15,015 nt of DNA, from positions 1 to 15,015 of the forward strand of contig JAICSD010000053.1 of the NCBI GenBank assembly GCA_025937075.1. Direction: 5' to 3'. This document shows, in pieces, positions 1-6,774 of the stretch. The notes under the pieces are model-generated. The model made no database searches and was not told where the DNA came from. It saw nothing but the letters and a program-made list of their open reading frames with translations. Position numbers and translations under genes: made by a program. Within the stretch, counting starts at the first letter, position 1. The number at the start of each line of letters is the position of its first letter. This DNA comes from Vicinamibacteria bacterium (GTDB lineage Bacteria > Acidobacteriota > Vicinamibacteria > Vicinamibacterales > 2-12-FULL-66-21).

Positions 1-4
1 AGAC

Positions 5-102
5 CAGGAGATCAGGAGATGGAGAAAACCAGGGATAGGAAACATACTTACTCGTGATCTCCTTATCTCTTGTAGATTGCCTCCTGAGCTCCTGATCTCC
101 TG
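5..102. repeat. Inverted pair of CAGGAGAT-type octamer repeats upstream of the E1 gene
   Basis: The left arm at 5-18 reads CAGGAGATCAGGAG, two CAGGAGNN units. The right arm at 89-102 reads CTCCTGATCTCCTG, its exact reverse complement, and is extended on its left by a further CTCCTGAG unit at 81-88. The 70 bases between are purine-rich with scattered partial units (for example CTCC at 58-63) and look unlike the surrounding coding DNA. The arms could pair in single-stranded DNA or in a transcript. The same octamer family recurs at 3516-3539, which suggests a dispersed intergenic repeat family and not a single hairpin. There is no U tract, so I do not call a terminator. Confidence 0.7.
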
Positions 103-109
103 TTGAACC

Positions 110-2581
110 ATGACGACCCGCGCCTCGATTCAGGCAGCTTCCTCGATCGCGGCGCGGTTCGGCGCGTTCGTGCTCGAACGCTATCCTTTTGCGCACGCCG
201 CCGCACTTGCCGCAATCGAGGGCGTCGATCCGAAAGGGTTCGCCACGCCTGAGGCGATCGAAGGCGCACGTGCGAAGGTGCCTGCCGAACTGCGCCGCCG
301 TTTGTCCGGCGTTGCGGCCGGCCTGCCAGAGACGACGCCGGGCGTGCCGGCGGGCGACCGATGGATGGCGGCGGTCGACGAGATCGTCGACGCGTGCGAT
401 GGTTTTCTCCGGCGCGCCGCGATTGAAGCCTCACTCACGAAAGAAGAACGCATAGAAATCCTGCGCGGCATGGTGTTGACGCGCGCCACGGACAACCGCC
501 TCAAGACGCTGTTCACCGGCGGCGAAGTCCGCTACGGCGATGCGGCGTTCCAGGGGAAAGGCTTTCGCTCGCTGGGGCAGGAGGCGGTCTACGCGGCAGC
601 GATCCGTCTGCGCCGCGGACGCGAATATCGAGACGAACACGGCTGGCAGGGCGATGTGGTGGCGCCGATGATTCGCGATCTGGGGGTCACGCTCGCGATG
701 CGGCGCGACCCGGAGATGGTGCGCTTGGTGCTCTCGGCACAGATGGGCAAGGCCGGCCCGCCGATGAACGGACGCGATCTTCACGTCGGCGACTTCGATT
801 CGGGGATTCTGCCCGCGACCGCGCCCCTCGGGGTGGGCTCGCTGACCATTGCCGGACTGGCGATGGCGTTCGCGCGGGAGGGCGGCGGTCGCGTGGCCCT
901 GTCGTTTATCGGCGAAGGAGGCTCCTCGCTCGGCGAATGGCACGAAGCAATCAACGTCTGCAGCGCGCGCCGCCTCCCCGCGGTGTTCTGCGTGCAGAAC
1001 AACCAGACGGCGCTCTCGACGCCGGTGCGCGATCAGTCCGCCGTGCGCGTGTTTGCCGACAAGGCGGCGGGCTATGGCATCCCGGGCATCACGATCGACG
1101 GGACCGACCCCGACGCGATTGGGGCGGCATTCGCCTGGGCCGTCGAGCGGGCCCGAGAGGGTCGCGGTCCCACCCTGATCGAGCTCGTATCCATGCGGAT
1201 GTGCGGTCACGCGCACCACGACGACATGTTGTATCTCGGCCGCGATCCGGTACCGTCGTGGCAGTACCCGCAGGCAACCGAGCAGGGCTACGTGAATCGC
1301 GAGTTGTACGCCTACTGGTCGGCGCGCGATCCGCTCGCGACCTACGCGGCACGTCTGCAGGCGGACGGGGCGATCGGGCGCGGCGATCTCGACGAGATCA
1401 AGCGCCAGATGGAAGCCTTCGTCGAAGAGCAGGCGCGTGCCGTGATCGACGCGCCATGGCCCGACGCCGCTTCAGCCGGCTCCGGCGTGCTGGCGGACAC
1501 GCCGGCACGGCCGCGGATCGAGGTTCTCGATCCGCGCATCCGCGATGCACACGAAGAGTCCACGCTTCCGCCGGTCGAGCCGCTGGGCGCTCACGATCCG
1601 CTCGGAAGCACGTTCCTCGAAGCGATCGCGGCAGGGATCGCCGACGCGCTTCGGGCCGATCCGCGCGTGTTCGTCTTCGGCGAGGACGTCGGCGGCCGGT
1701 ACGGAAACGCCTTTCTGCTGCTCAGGCCGCTGCTGAAGGAGTTCGGCGACCGCATCATCAATGCGCCGCTCGCGGAAGGAGCCGTGATTGGGGTCTGTGT
1801 CGGCGCGGCACTGGCCGGACAGCGGCCGATCGGTGAGATGCAGTTCAACGACTTCGTCGCGACGGGGTTCAACCAGCTCGTCAACAACGCCGCGAAGATT
1901 CGGTACCGATGGGGCGGATCCGTCCCCATGGTGCTGCGGATGCCGTGGGGCGGCCTGCGGCACGCGGGCCCGTATCACAGTCAGAACACGGAGGCGTGGT
2001 TCTACCGCACGCCCGGGCTGAAGATCGTCGCGCCGTCCACCCCGCTCGATGCCCGCGCGCTGTTCGCGAGCGCCGTAGCCGATGCCGATCCCGTCCTGTA
2101 CTACGAGCACATCGCGCTCTATCGCGATCCGCGCGTGAAGCAGCAGCTCTCGACGGCGCCGCCGGCGCCGGTGACGATTGGCACGGCAGCCCTTCGCCGC
2201 CCTGGCGCTGATCTCGGCATCATTTCGTACGGCGCCTACGTGCATTCCGTGCTCGCAGTTGCCGAGCGGCTCGCGGCGGACGGCATCGAGGCTGCGGTGC
2301 TGGATCTCCGCACGCTGCAGCCGCTCGACAGGCGGGCCATCATTGCGCTTGCGAGGCATTGCAGCCGGATCCTGATCGTCCACGAGGACACGCGGACGGG
2401 AAGCATCGGCGAGAGCGTTGCCGCAATCATCCAGGAGGAAGCGTTCGAGTTCCTCGATGCGCCGGTTCGAATCCTCGGCGCGCTCGACACACCCGTGCCG
2501 TACTCGCCGCCGCTCGAGGCGGTGTTCCTTCCGTCGAACGACGAGATCGAGCGCGCCGCGCGGCTCCTGGCTGCCTATTGA
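110..2581 (+). CDS. Fused alpha/beta E1 component of a 2-oxo acid dehydrogenase complex
   Basis: A thiamine-diphosphate-dependent decarboxylase (E1) that would hand the acyl group to the lipoyl arm of a cytoplasmic E2. Subunits that are usually separate are joined in 823 residues. An N-terminal extension of unknown role covers about 1-105. The E1-alpha domain begins near residue 109 with a typical ILRGMVLTR helix; its ThDP motif is G268-E-G, then 26 residues, then N297-N298. A linker follows to about 495. The E1-beta pyrimidine-binding domain starts near 499 (GEDVGG, activating Glu556 in LAEGAVIG, His623 in YHSQ). A transketolase C-terminal domain runs from about 700 to 815. Substrate could be branched-chain 2-oxo acids or pyruvate; sequence alone does not decide, and no E2 or E3 gene is nearby. 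The usual GDG is GEG here. ATG 110 has no Shine-Dalgarno; a CTCCTG tract sits there instead. No other ATG is near that would keep the full N-terminus. Confidence 0.92.
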   Translation: MTTRASIQAASSIAARFGAFVLERYPFAHAAALAAIEGVDPKGFATPEAIEGARAKVPAELRRRLSGVAAGLPETTPGVPAGDRWMAAVDEIVDACDGFLRRAAIEASLTKEERIEILRGMVLTRATDNRLKTLFTGGEVRYGDAAFQGKGFRSLGQEAVYAAAIRLRRGREYRDEHGWQGDVVAPMIRDLGVTLAMRRDPEMVRLVLSAQMGKAGPPMNGRDLHVGDFDSGILPATAPLGVGSLTIAGLAMAFAREGGGRVALSFIGEGGSSLGEWHEAINVCSARRLPAVFCVQNNQTALSTPVRDQSAVRVFADKAAGYGIPGITIDGTDPDAIGAAFAWAVERAREGRGPTLIELVSMRMCGHAHHDDMLYLGRDPVPSWQYPQATEQGYVNRELYAYWSARDPLATYAARLQADGAIGRGDLDEIKRQMEAFVEEQARAVIDAPWPDAASAGSGVLADTPARPRIEVLDPRIRDAHEESTLPPVEPLGAHDPLGSTFLEAIAAGIADALRADPRVFVFGEDVGGRYGNAFLLLRPLLKEFGDRIINAPLAEGAVIGVCVGAALAGQRPIGEMQFNDFVATGFNQLVNNAAKIRYRWGGSVPMVLRMPWGGLRHAGPYHSQNTEAWFYRTPGLKIVAPSTPLDARALFASAVADADPVLYYEHIALYRDPRVKQQLSTAPPAPVTIGTAALRRPGADLGIISYGAYVHSVLAVAERLAADGIEAAVLDLRTLQPLDRRAIIALARHCSRILIVHEDTRTGSIGESVAAIIQEEAFEFLDAPVRILGALDTPVPYSPPLEAVFLPSNDEIERAARLLAAY

Positions 2582-2587
2582 TCCGGC

Positions 2588-3490
2588 GTGCCTGAACTCC
2601 CGGACATCGAGCTGTACCTGAGCGCGCTTCGCCCGCGCGTAGCCGGTCGCGAGCTGCAGCGCGTCCGTCTCGCGAGCCCGTTCTTCGTTCGCACGGTCGA
2701 TCCGCCGCCGTCGGAGCTGCATGGACGGCGTGTCGTGGCGCTCCGCCGCATGGGCAAGCGCATCGTGTGGGGCTTCGACGACGACCTCTTCGCCGTTTTT
2801 CACCTGATGATCGCCGGCCGCCTTCGGTGGCGCGACCCCGGGGCGGCAATTCCAGGCAAGGTGGGGCTGGCCGCCTTCGATTTCGACGAGGGCGCCATCC
2901 TCGTCACGGAGGCGGGCTCGCGCAAGCAAGCGTCGCTTCACGTCGTGCGCGGCACGGACGCGCTCGCGGCGCTCGATCCGGGAGGCGTCGAAGTCTCATG
3001 CCTCCGCGAAGAGGAGTTCGGCGAGCTGCTGCGCCGCGAGAACCACACCCTGAAGCGCGCGCTGACGGATCCGCACGTGTTCAGCGGCATCGGCAACGCC
3101 TACTCCGACGAGATCCTCCATCGCGCGGCGCTCTCGCCGTTGACGTTGACGCAAGCCTTGAGCGGCGAGGAAGTCGCGCGGCTGTTTGCGTCGACGCGCG
3201 CGGTTCTGGACGAGTGGACGAAGACACTGATTGCGGAGACGGGCAACGGTTTTCCCGACAAGGTGACGGCGTTTCGTCCGGGAATGGCGGTCCACGGGCG
3301 CTACGGCCGGCCGTGCCCGCGCTGCGGAACGCCCGTGCAGCGGATCGTGTACGCCCGCAACGAAGCGAACTACTGTCCCACGTGCCAGACGGACGGCCGG
3401 CTGCTGGCCGATCGTGCGCTTTCACGCCTCCTGCGCGAGGACTGGCCGCGCACCCTCGACGAGCTCGAGTCTTCGCGCCGCCGCCGCTGA
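2588..3490 (+). CDS. mutM: Fpg/Nei-family (MutM-type) DNA glycosylase/AP lyase
   Basis: A base-excision-repair enzyme that removes oxidised bases such as 8-oxoguanine and formamidopyrimidines and then nicks the abasic site. The GTG start gives MPELPDIELY, placing the catalytic Pro2 and Glu3 correctly after Met removal, which fixes the start. Lys57 lies in RRMGKRIVW at the expected position. The helix-two-turn-helix region is around 155-185 and contains GIGNAYSDEIL. The C-terminal zinc finger uses Cys243, Cys246, Cys263 and Cys266. Length 300 is slightly above the usual 270-290. The Arg usually found five residues before the third zinc cysteine is Asn258 here, with Arg257 one position earlier, so this belongs to an Fpg-like side branch and substrate preference is uncertain. 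It begins six bases after the E1 stop with no clear Shine-Dalgarno, so it is probably co-transcribed with E1. Confidence 0.92.
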   Translation: MPELPDIELYLSALRPRVAGRELQRVRLASPFFVRTVDPPPSELHGRRVVALRRMGKRIVWGFDDDLFAVFHLMIAGRLRWRDPGAAIPGKVGLAAFDFDEGAILVTEAGSRKQASLHVVRGTDALAALDPGGVEVSCLREEEFGELLRRENHTLKRALTDPHVFSGIGNAYSDEILHRAALSPLTLTQALSGEEVARLFASTRAVLDEWTKTLIAETGNGFPDKVTAFRPGMAVHGRYGRPCPRCGTPVQRIVYARNEANYCPTCQTDGRLLADRALSRLLREDWPRTLDELESSRRRR

Positions 3491-3515
3491 CACACCCGGC
3501 GGCAGCAGCGTCGGA

Positions 3516-3539
3516 CAGGAGTCCAGGAGTTCAGGAGCC
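3516..3539 (+). repeat. Three tandem CAGGAGNN octamers
   Basis: Three direct 8-bp units follow one another: CAGGAGTC (3516-3523), CAGGAGTT (3524-3531) and CAGGAGCC (3532-3539). They share the CAGGAG core with the repeats in the first 102 bases of the window. They lie downstream of the glycosylase stop and upstream of the exopolysaccharide promoter. Each core resembles a Shine-Dalgarno sequence, but no start codon follows at useful distance. Confidence 0.7.
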
Positions 3540-3558
3540 AAAAAGGCTTTCAGTCTCT

Positions 3559-3602
3559 TTGTGTCCAATTCGATGCATCGCGATGTGTCGCCATTGACAC
3601 AA
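3559..3602. promoter_or_regulatory. 44-bp interrupted dyad, candidate operator of the exopolysaccharide operon
   Basis: The dyad is centred between 3580 and 3581, and 16 of its 22 symmetric base pairs match. Outer arms are TTGTGTC (3559-3565) and GACACAA (3596-3602). The core is the perfect palindrome CATCGCGATG (3576-3585), overlapping a second perfect palindrome CGATGCATCG (3571-3580). A third half-site, TGTGTC, lies at 3584-3589 and pairs with GACACA at 3596-3601 across six bases. The right arm contains most of the -35 hexamer, so a bound protein would directly meet RNA polymerase. The Fis-type HTH regulator encoded next is the obvious candidate ligand, but this is inference. Confidence 0.6.
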
Positions 3603-3622
3603 GCTCTGCCGCGCGCGATAAT
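3594..3622 (+). promoter_or_regulatory. Sigma-70-type promoter of the exopolysaccharide operon
   Basis: The -35 hexamer TTGACA (3594-3599) is perfect. After a 17-bp spacer, the -10 hexamer GATAAT (3617-3622) matches consensus at five of six positions. Transcription would start near 3629, giving a leader of about 40 nt before the GTG start of the regulator gene. I saw no sigma-54-type -24/-12 element in this gap. Confidence 0.75.
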
Positions 3623-3668
3623 GAGCGCATCTCCCCACAGCTCTGTCTGACCTCCAGGTGAGCCGCCT

Positions 3669-4727
3669 GTGACTCACAGGGCGAAGCCTCGCCCTCGCTC
3701 CCGTCCGTCCCGTCCTTCCATGCAGACGATGGCTTCGGCGCGCGTGGCGCTGTGGGCAGAGCCCGATCCGGCAGTTCCTGCGGCGCTTGCCGGCGATTCC
3801 GGCGCGATCAGGGCCGCGCGCGCAGCGCTGGCGTCCTCCCGGGCGGGCGGGCTCCTGATTCTGGCGGAGGAAGGCCTCGATGCCGCCGGCGCGGCGCACT
3901 TCGCGCACGACGCCGCGGGCGGGACCGGACCGTTCGTGCGGGTGGATTGCGCACAGCCGGACGCCGCGGCTCTCGAGCGCGCGCTGTTCGGAACACGCAG
4001 CCGGGCCAAGGCCGCCGATCTCGACACGCTCGGGACCACCGCGGCGCTCGTCCTTGCACGACGCGGCACACTCTTTCTGCAGCACGTCGGCGACCTGCCC
4101 GCGCACCTGCAGCGCCGGCTCGCTCGCGTGCTCCGCGACGGCGAAGCGCGGCTCGCCGGACGCGATCGCGTCGCGGTGACCGCGCGCGTCATCGCGTCCG
4201 CGTCGCCGGCGATCGCCGCCGATGCCCGCGGCGGACGCTTCCGTCCCGATCTGCTGCGGCGCTTCACGCGGCACGTGACGATCCCGCCGCTCAGGACCCG
4301 CCCCGAGGACTTCACGTCGATCGTGCAGCGGATTGCGGCCGATATCGCGGCCTCGGAACGCCGCCCCGCCCCCGGCTTTACCCAACCCGCTCTGACCGCG
4401 CTCTCCGCCCTTCCCTGGAGAGGGAACGTCGCGGAGCTGCGGACCGTTCTGTTGCGGATCGTTCGCGGCCTGACGGGATCGATAGTCCGGCAGGAGGACG
4501 TGCTGCCGACGCTTCCCGTCGAGCGACTCGTTGGCCGCGCTGCATCCATGCTGACGCTGCGGGACGCACGCCGGCAGTTCGAACGGCAGTACATCGCCAC
4601 AGTCCTGGAGCAGCACGAATGGCGCATGAGCGATGCGGCGAAGGCGCTCGGGATCGAACGCGCGAATCTCTACCGGAAGACCCGGCAGCTCGGGATCTCC
4701 CGAGGAGGGAAGGAGCGACCGCGATGA
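3669..4727 (+). CDS. Degenerate NtrC-family (enhancer-binding-protein-like) regulator, Fis-type HTH
   Basis: A 352-residue relative of sigma-54 activators that appears to have lost the ATPase. The AAA+ scaffold is recognisable: LFG at 106-108, GTLFL ending at 137, the arginine-finger region FRPDLLRRF (191-199), PPLRTRPEDF, and WRGNVAEL in place of WPGNVREL. The Walker A position reads AEEGLDAA (66-73) with no Lys or Thr. The Walker B acidic pair is Gln138-His139. The GAFTGA loop is replaced by a stretch around 109-117. A C-terminal Fis-type helix-turn-helix lies near residues 310-345. There is no receiver domain, only about 45 N-terminal residues. The GTG start at 3669 is favoured by AGGTGA at 3656-3661, seven bases upstream; the in-frame ATG at 3720 has no Shine-Dalgarno. 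Its stop overlaps the next start (ATGA). It probably regulates this operon through sigma-70 RNA polymerase. Confidence 0.82.
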   Translation: MTHRAKPRPRSRPSRPSMQTMASARVALWAEPDPAVPAALAGDSGAIRAARAALASSRAGGLLILAEEGLDAAGAAHFAHDAAGGTGPFVRVDCAQPDAAALERALFGTRSRAKAADLDTLGTTAALVLARRGTLFLQHVGDLPAHLQRRLARVLRDGEARLAGRDRVAVTARVIASASPAIAADARGGRFRPDLLRRFTRHVTIPPLRTRPEDFTSIVQRIAADIAASERRPAPGFTQPALTALSALPWRGNVAELRTVLLRIVRGLTGSIVRQEDVLPTLPVERLVGRAASMLTLRDARRQFERQYIATVLEQHEWRMSDAAKALGIERANLYRKTRQLGISRGGKERPR

Positions 4728-5944
4728 CGCGCGTCGTGTTCCGCGGTGGCGCGCTGACGCTGGCGCTCGCAGCCCTCTCACCGGTACTCGCGCAGGCGCA
4801 GACGCCCACGGACGATCCGCTCGAGAGAGCGATGATCCGCGTCGGCCCCGTGGGGATCAATCCGTCGATTACGCTCCGGAACATGGGCGTGGACGACAAC
4901 GTCTTCAACGATCCCGAGAACCCGAAGTCCGATTTCACCCTCACCGTCACGCCAAAGGCGGAGGTGCTGTTCCGGCCGCGCCGGCTGCATCTGGCGTATA
5001 CCACCTCCACCGATTACGTTTACTACCGCGATTATGCGAGCGAGCGCGGCACGAACCAGGCCTCGCAGGTCCGGGCGGAATTCGATCTCGGACGGTTTCA
5101 GCCGTATGCCGCCGCCGGCGGAGCGAGCACGCGCGAGCGCTACAACCAGGAAGTCGACGCGCGCGCGCGGCATCACGATCGGACGTACGCCGCGGGGTTG
5201 GGTCTGCGGCTCGCGTCGCGGACGACCGTCTCGGCGGCGGCGCGGCGCACCACGGTTGCATTCGACGAGGGGAGCGCGTTTCGCGGCGAAGACCTGGCGC
5301 GGGCATTCAACAGCACGATCAACGCGGTTGAAGGGACCTTCGGACTGCAGCTGACGCCGCTGACGGGAGTAAGCTTCGTCGTCACGCGCGAGCAACAGCG
5401 CTTCGATCTCGATCCCGATCGCGATTCCGACACGACGCGCATCACGCCAACGGTCACCTTCAGCCCTGGCGCGTTGTTCAATGGATCGGCGGCGGTCGGG
5501 TACCGCCGGTTCAATGGCCGATCGACATCGCTTCCGGACTTCAGCGGTCTCGTGGCGGTCGTGAACCTCAGCGCGACCATTCTCGGCCGCAACCGCCTGG
5601 ACACCACCTTCTCCAGGGACGTGCGGTACTCGTACGAGCAGGACGTGCCGTACTATCTCGCCACCGGCGCGACGGCGACGTTGACAACGCTGATTGGCGG
5701 ACCGTTCGACGTGAGGATCACGGGCGGCCGCCAGGGTCTCGACTACAGGGCGTCCAACGCGTCCGACACGCGCGCGTCGAGGGACACCTACGCCTCGTAC
5801 GGCGGCGGGATCGGATACCGGCTGCGGCAGCGGATGCGCCTCGGCCTCGATGCCGAGTGGGCGCGCCGGAGCTCGGACCGGACCACCACTCGCGAATTCC
5901 ACAATCGCCGGATCTTTGCCTCGCTCACCTGGGGGACGCGATGA
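4724..5944 (+). CDS. Outer-membrane beta-barrel protein of exopolysaccharide export
   Basis: A 406-residue secreted protein. Residues 1-25 form a signal peptide (basic start, hydrophobic LTLALAALSPVL, cleavage after Ala-Gln-Ala). The rest is rich in alternating polar/hydrophobic and aromatic strands, such as LHLAYTTSTDYVYYRDY and FASLTWG, compatible with a barrel of roughly 16-18 strands by eye. It resembles the outer-membrane beta-barrels of exopolysaccharide loci (EpsL/VpsM type); I assign it on architecture and context, not on a specific motif. The ATG at 4724 overlaps the regulator stop (ATGA) and has AGGAG at 4711-4715. The open frame extends upstream, but only this start gives a signal peptide. 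It ends in W-G-T-R, not the usual terminal aromatic residue. It likely partners the OPX protein encoded next. Confidence 0.78.
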   Translation: MTRVVFRGGALTLALAALSPVLAQAQTPTDDPLERAMIRVGPVGINPSITLRNMGVDDNVFNDPENPKSDFTLTVTPKAEVLFRPRRLHLAYTTSTDYVYYRDYASERGTNQASQVRAEFDLGRFQPYAAAGGASTRERYNQEVDARARHHDRTYAAGLGLRLASRTTVSAAARRTTVAFDEGSAFRGEDLARAFNSTINAVEGTFGLQLTPLTGVSFVVTREQQRFDLDPDRDSDTTRITPTVTFSPGALFNGSAAVGYRRFNGRSTSLPDFSGLVAVVNLSATILGRNRLDTTFSRDVRYSYEQDVPYYLATGATATLTTLIGGPFDVRITGGRQGLDYRASNASDTRASRDTYASYGGGIGYRLRQRMRLGLDAEWARRSSDRTTTREFHNRRIFASLTWGTR

Positions 5945-6765
5945 CGTTCGTGTGCACGATGATGTTCGCCGTCACGCTCGGCCTGCAGGCGCCCGCTGCC
6001 CCTTCTCCCGCCCGCACCGAATACATCGTCGGGCCGCAGGACGTGTTGAAGGTGACGGTGTTCGGCGTCGCAGAGCTGACGCGCGACGTGACGGTCGATG
6101 CGGACGGCACGTTCGACTTTCCGCTGATAGGGAAGGTGAGGGCCGCAGGCCTCAGTGTCCGCGCGATTGAGTCGGATCTGAAGGATCGCCTGTCGAAGGG
6201 ATTTCTCGTCAATCCAAACGTCAACGTGGGTGTTGGCGCGTACCGATCTCAGATCGTCTACGTGTTGGGAGAGGTCAGGTCGCCCGGGCGCCTGACGCTC
6301 GCGGGCAACGCCTCGATCATGAGCGCGCTCGCGGAGGCAGGCTTCACGACGAATGCCGGCTCGTACGTGATCCTCTCGCATCGTCCGTCTGGCGGCGGCG
6401 CCTCGGAGGGTCCGGTCCTGCCGTCGGATGCATCCGGCGGGCAGGTGAGGATCAGCCGCAGGGATCTCGAGATGGGACGGGCAATGGACGTCCACCTCCA
6501 GGACGGTGACACGATCTTCGTCCCGAAGGCCGAGACCTTCTTCATCAGCGGGTTCGTGCGATCGCCTGGATCGTACGCGATCGATGGCGACCTCAACGTG
6601 CTGCAGGCGCTGGCGCTCGCGGGCGGCGCGACGGAGCAGGCCGCACAGAATCGGATCACGATCGATCGCGTCGTCGATGGAAAGCTGACGCACGTCAAGA
6701 TCACGGCGCTCACGGATCCGATACGGCCAGGGGACACGATCATCGTCCCCCGCCGATTCTTCTGA
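5941..6765 (+). CDS. Short Wza-like polysaccharide export (OPX) protein
   Basis: A periplasmic export protein of 274 residues. A hydrophobic N-terminus (about 1-20) acts as signal peptide, with no lipobox cysteine near the cleavage site. The polysaccharide export domain runs about 26-105, starting YIVGPQDVLKV. A first SLBB domain begins near 103 (SQIVYVLGEVRSPG) and a second near 199 (TFFISGFVRSPG), ending GDTIIVPRRFF. E. coli Wza is about 379 residues and has a C-terminal helix forming the outer-membrane pore; here the protein stops after the second SLBB, so it has no pore of its own. The ATG at 5941 overlaps the barrel stop (ATGA) and follows GGGGGA at 5931-5936. A longer in-frame start at 5857 was rejected because it buries the signal peptide and overlaps the barrel gene by 88 nt. 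Confidence 0.9.
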   Translation: MTFVCTMMFAVTLGLQAPAAPSPARTEYIVGPQDVLKVTVFGVAELTRDVTVDADGTFDFPLIGKVRAAGLSVRAIESDLKDRLSKGFLVNPNVNVGVGAYRSQIVYVLGEVRSPGRLTLAGNASIMSALAEAGFTTNAGSYVILSHRPSGGGASEGPVLPSDASGGQVRISRRDLEMGRAMDVHLQDGDTIFVPKAETFFISGFVRSPGSYAIDGDLNVLQALALAGGATEQAAQNRITIDRVVDGKLTHVKITALTDPIRPGDTIIVPRRFF

Positions 6766-6774
6766 GTCGTTCAC

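Noticed and set aside
431..1219. Minus-strand frame of 262 codons within the E1 gene
   Set aside because: His/Arg-rich composition, no motif, fully antisense to the ThDP-binding domain.
1472..2941. Long minus-strand open frame of 489 codons opposite the E1 gene
   Set aside because: It is antisense to a clear coding gene and has low-complexity Arg-rich content typical of GC-rich shadow frames.
3480..3503. 7-bp GC stem (GCCGCCG at 3480-3486 with CGGCGGC at 3497-3503) across the stop of the glycosylase gene
   Set aside because: No U tract follows, the loop is 10 nt, and such stems are easily formed by chance in DNA this rich in G+C; not called as a terminator.
3571..3580. CGATGCATCG palindrome as an isolated restriction or methylation site
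   Set aside because: It is better explained as part of the larger dyad centred at 3580/3581.
3414..3650. Small plus-strand frame of 78 codons spanning the glycosylase end and the intergenic gap
   Set aside because: It starts inside the glycosylase gene, runs through the repeats, dyad and promoter, and has no recognisable protein features or ribosome site.
3491..3668. Possible CRISPR or attachment site suggested by the repeats in the gap
   Set aside because: The units are 8 bp and contiguous without spacers, and there is no integrase or tRNA nearby.
3752..4723. Upstream extension of the beta-barrel frame through the regulator gene
   Set aside because: The translation there is Arg-rich shadow sequence, and only the ATG at 4724 gives a signal peptide and the operon-typical ATGA overlap.
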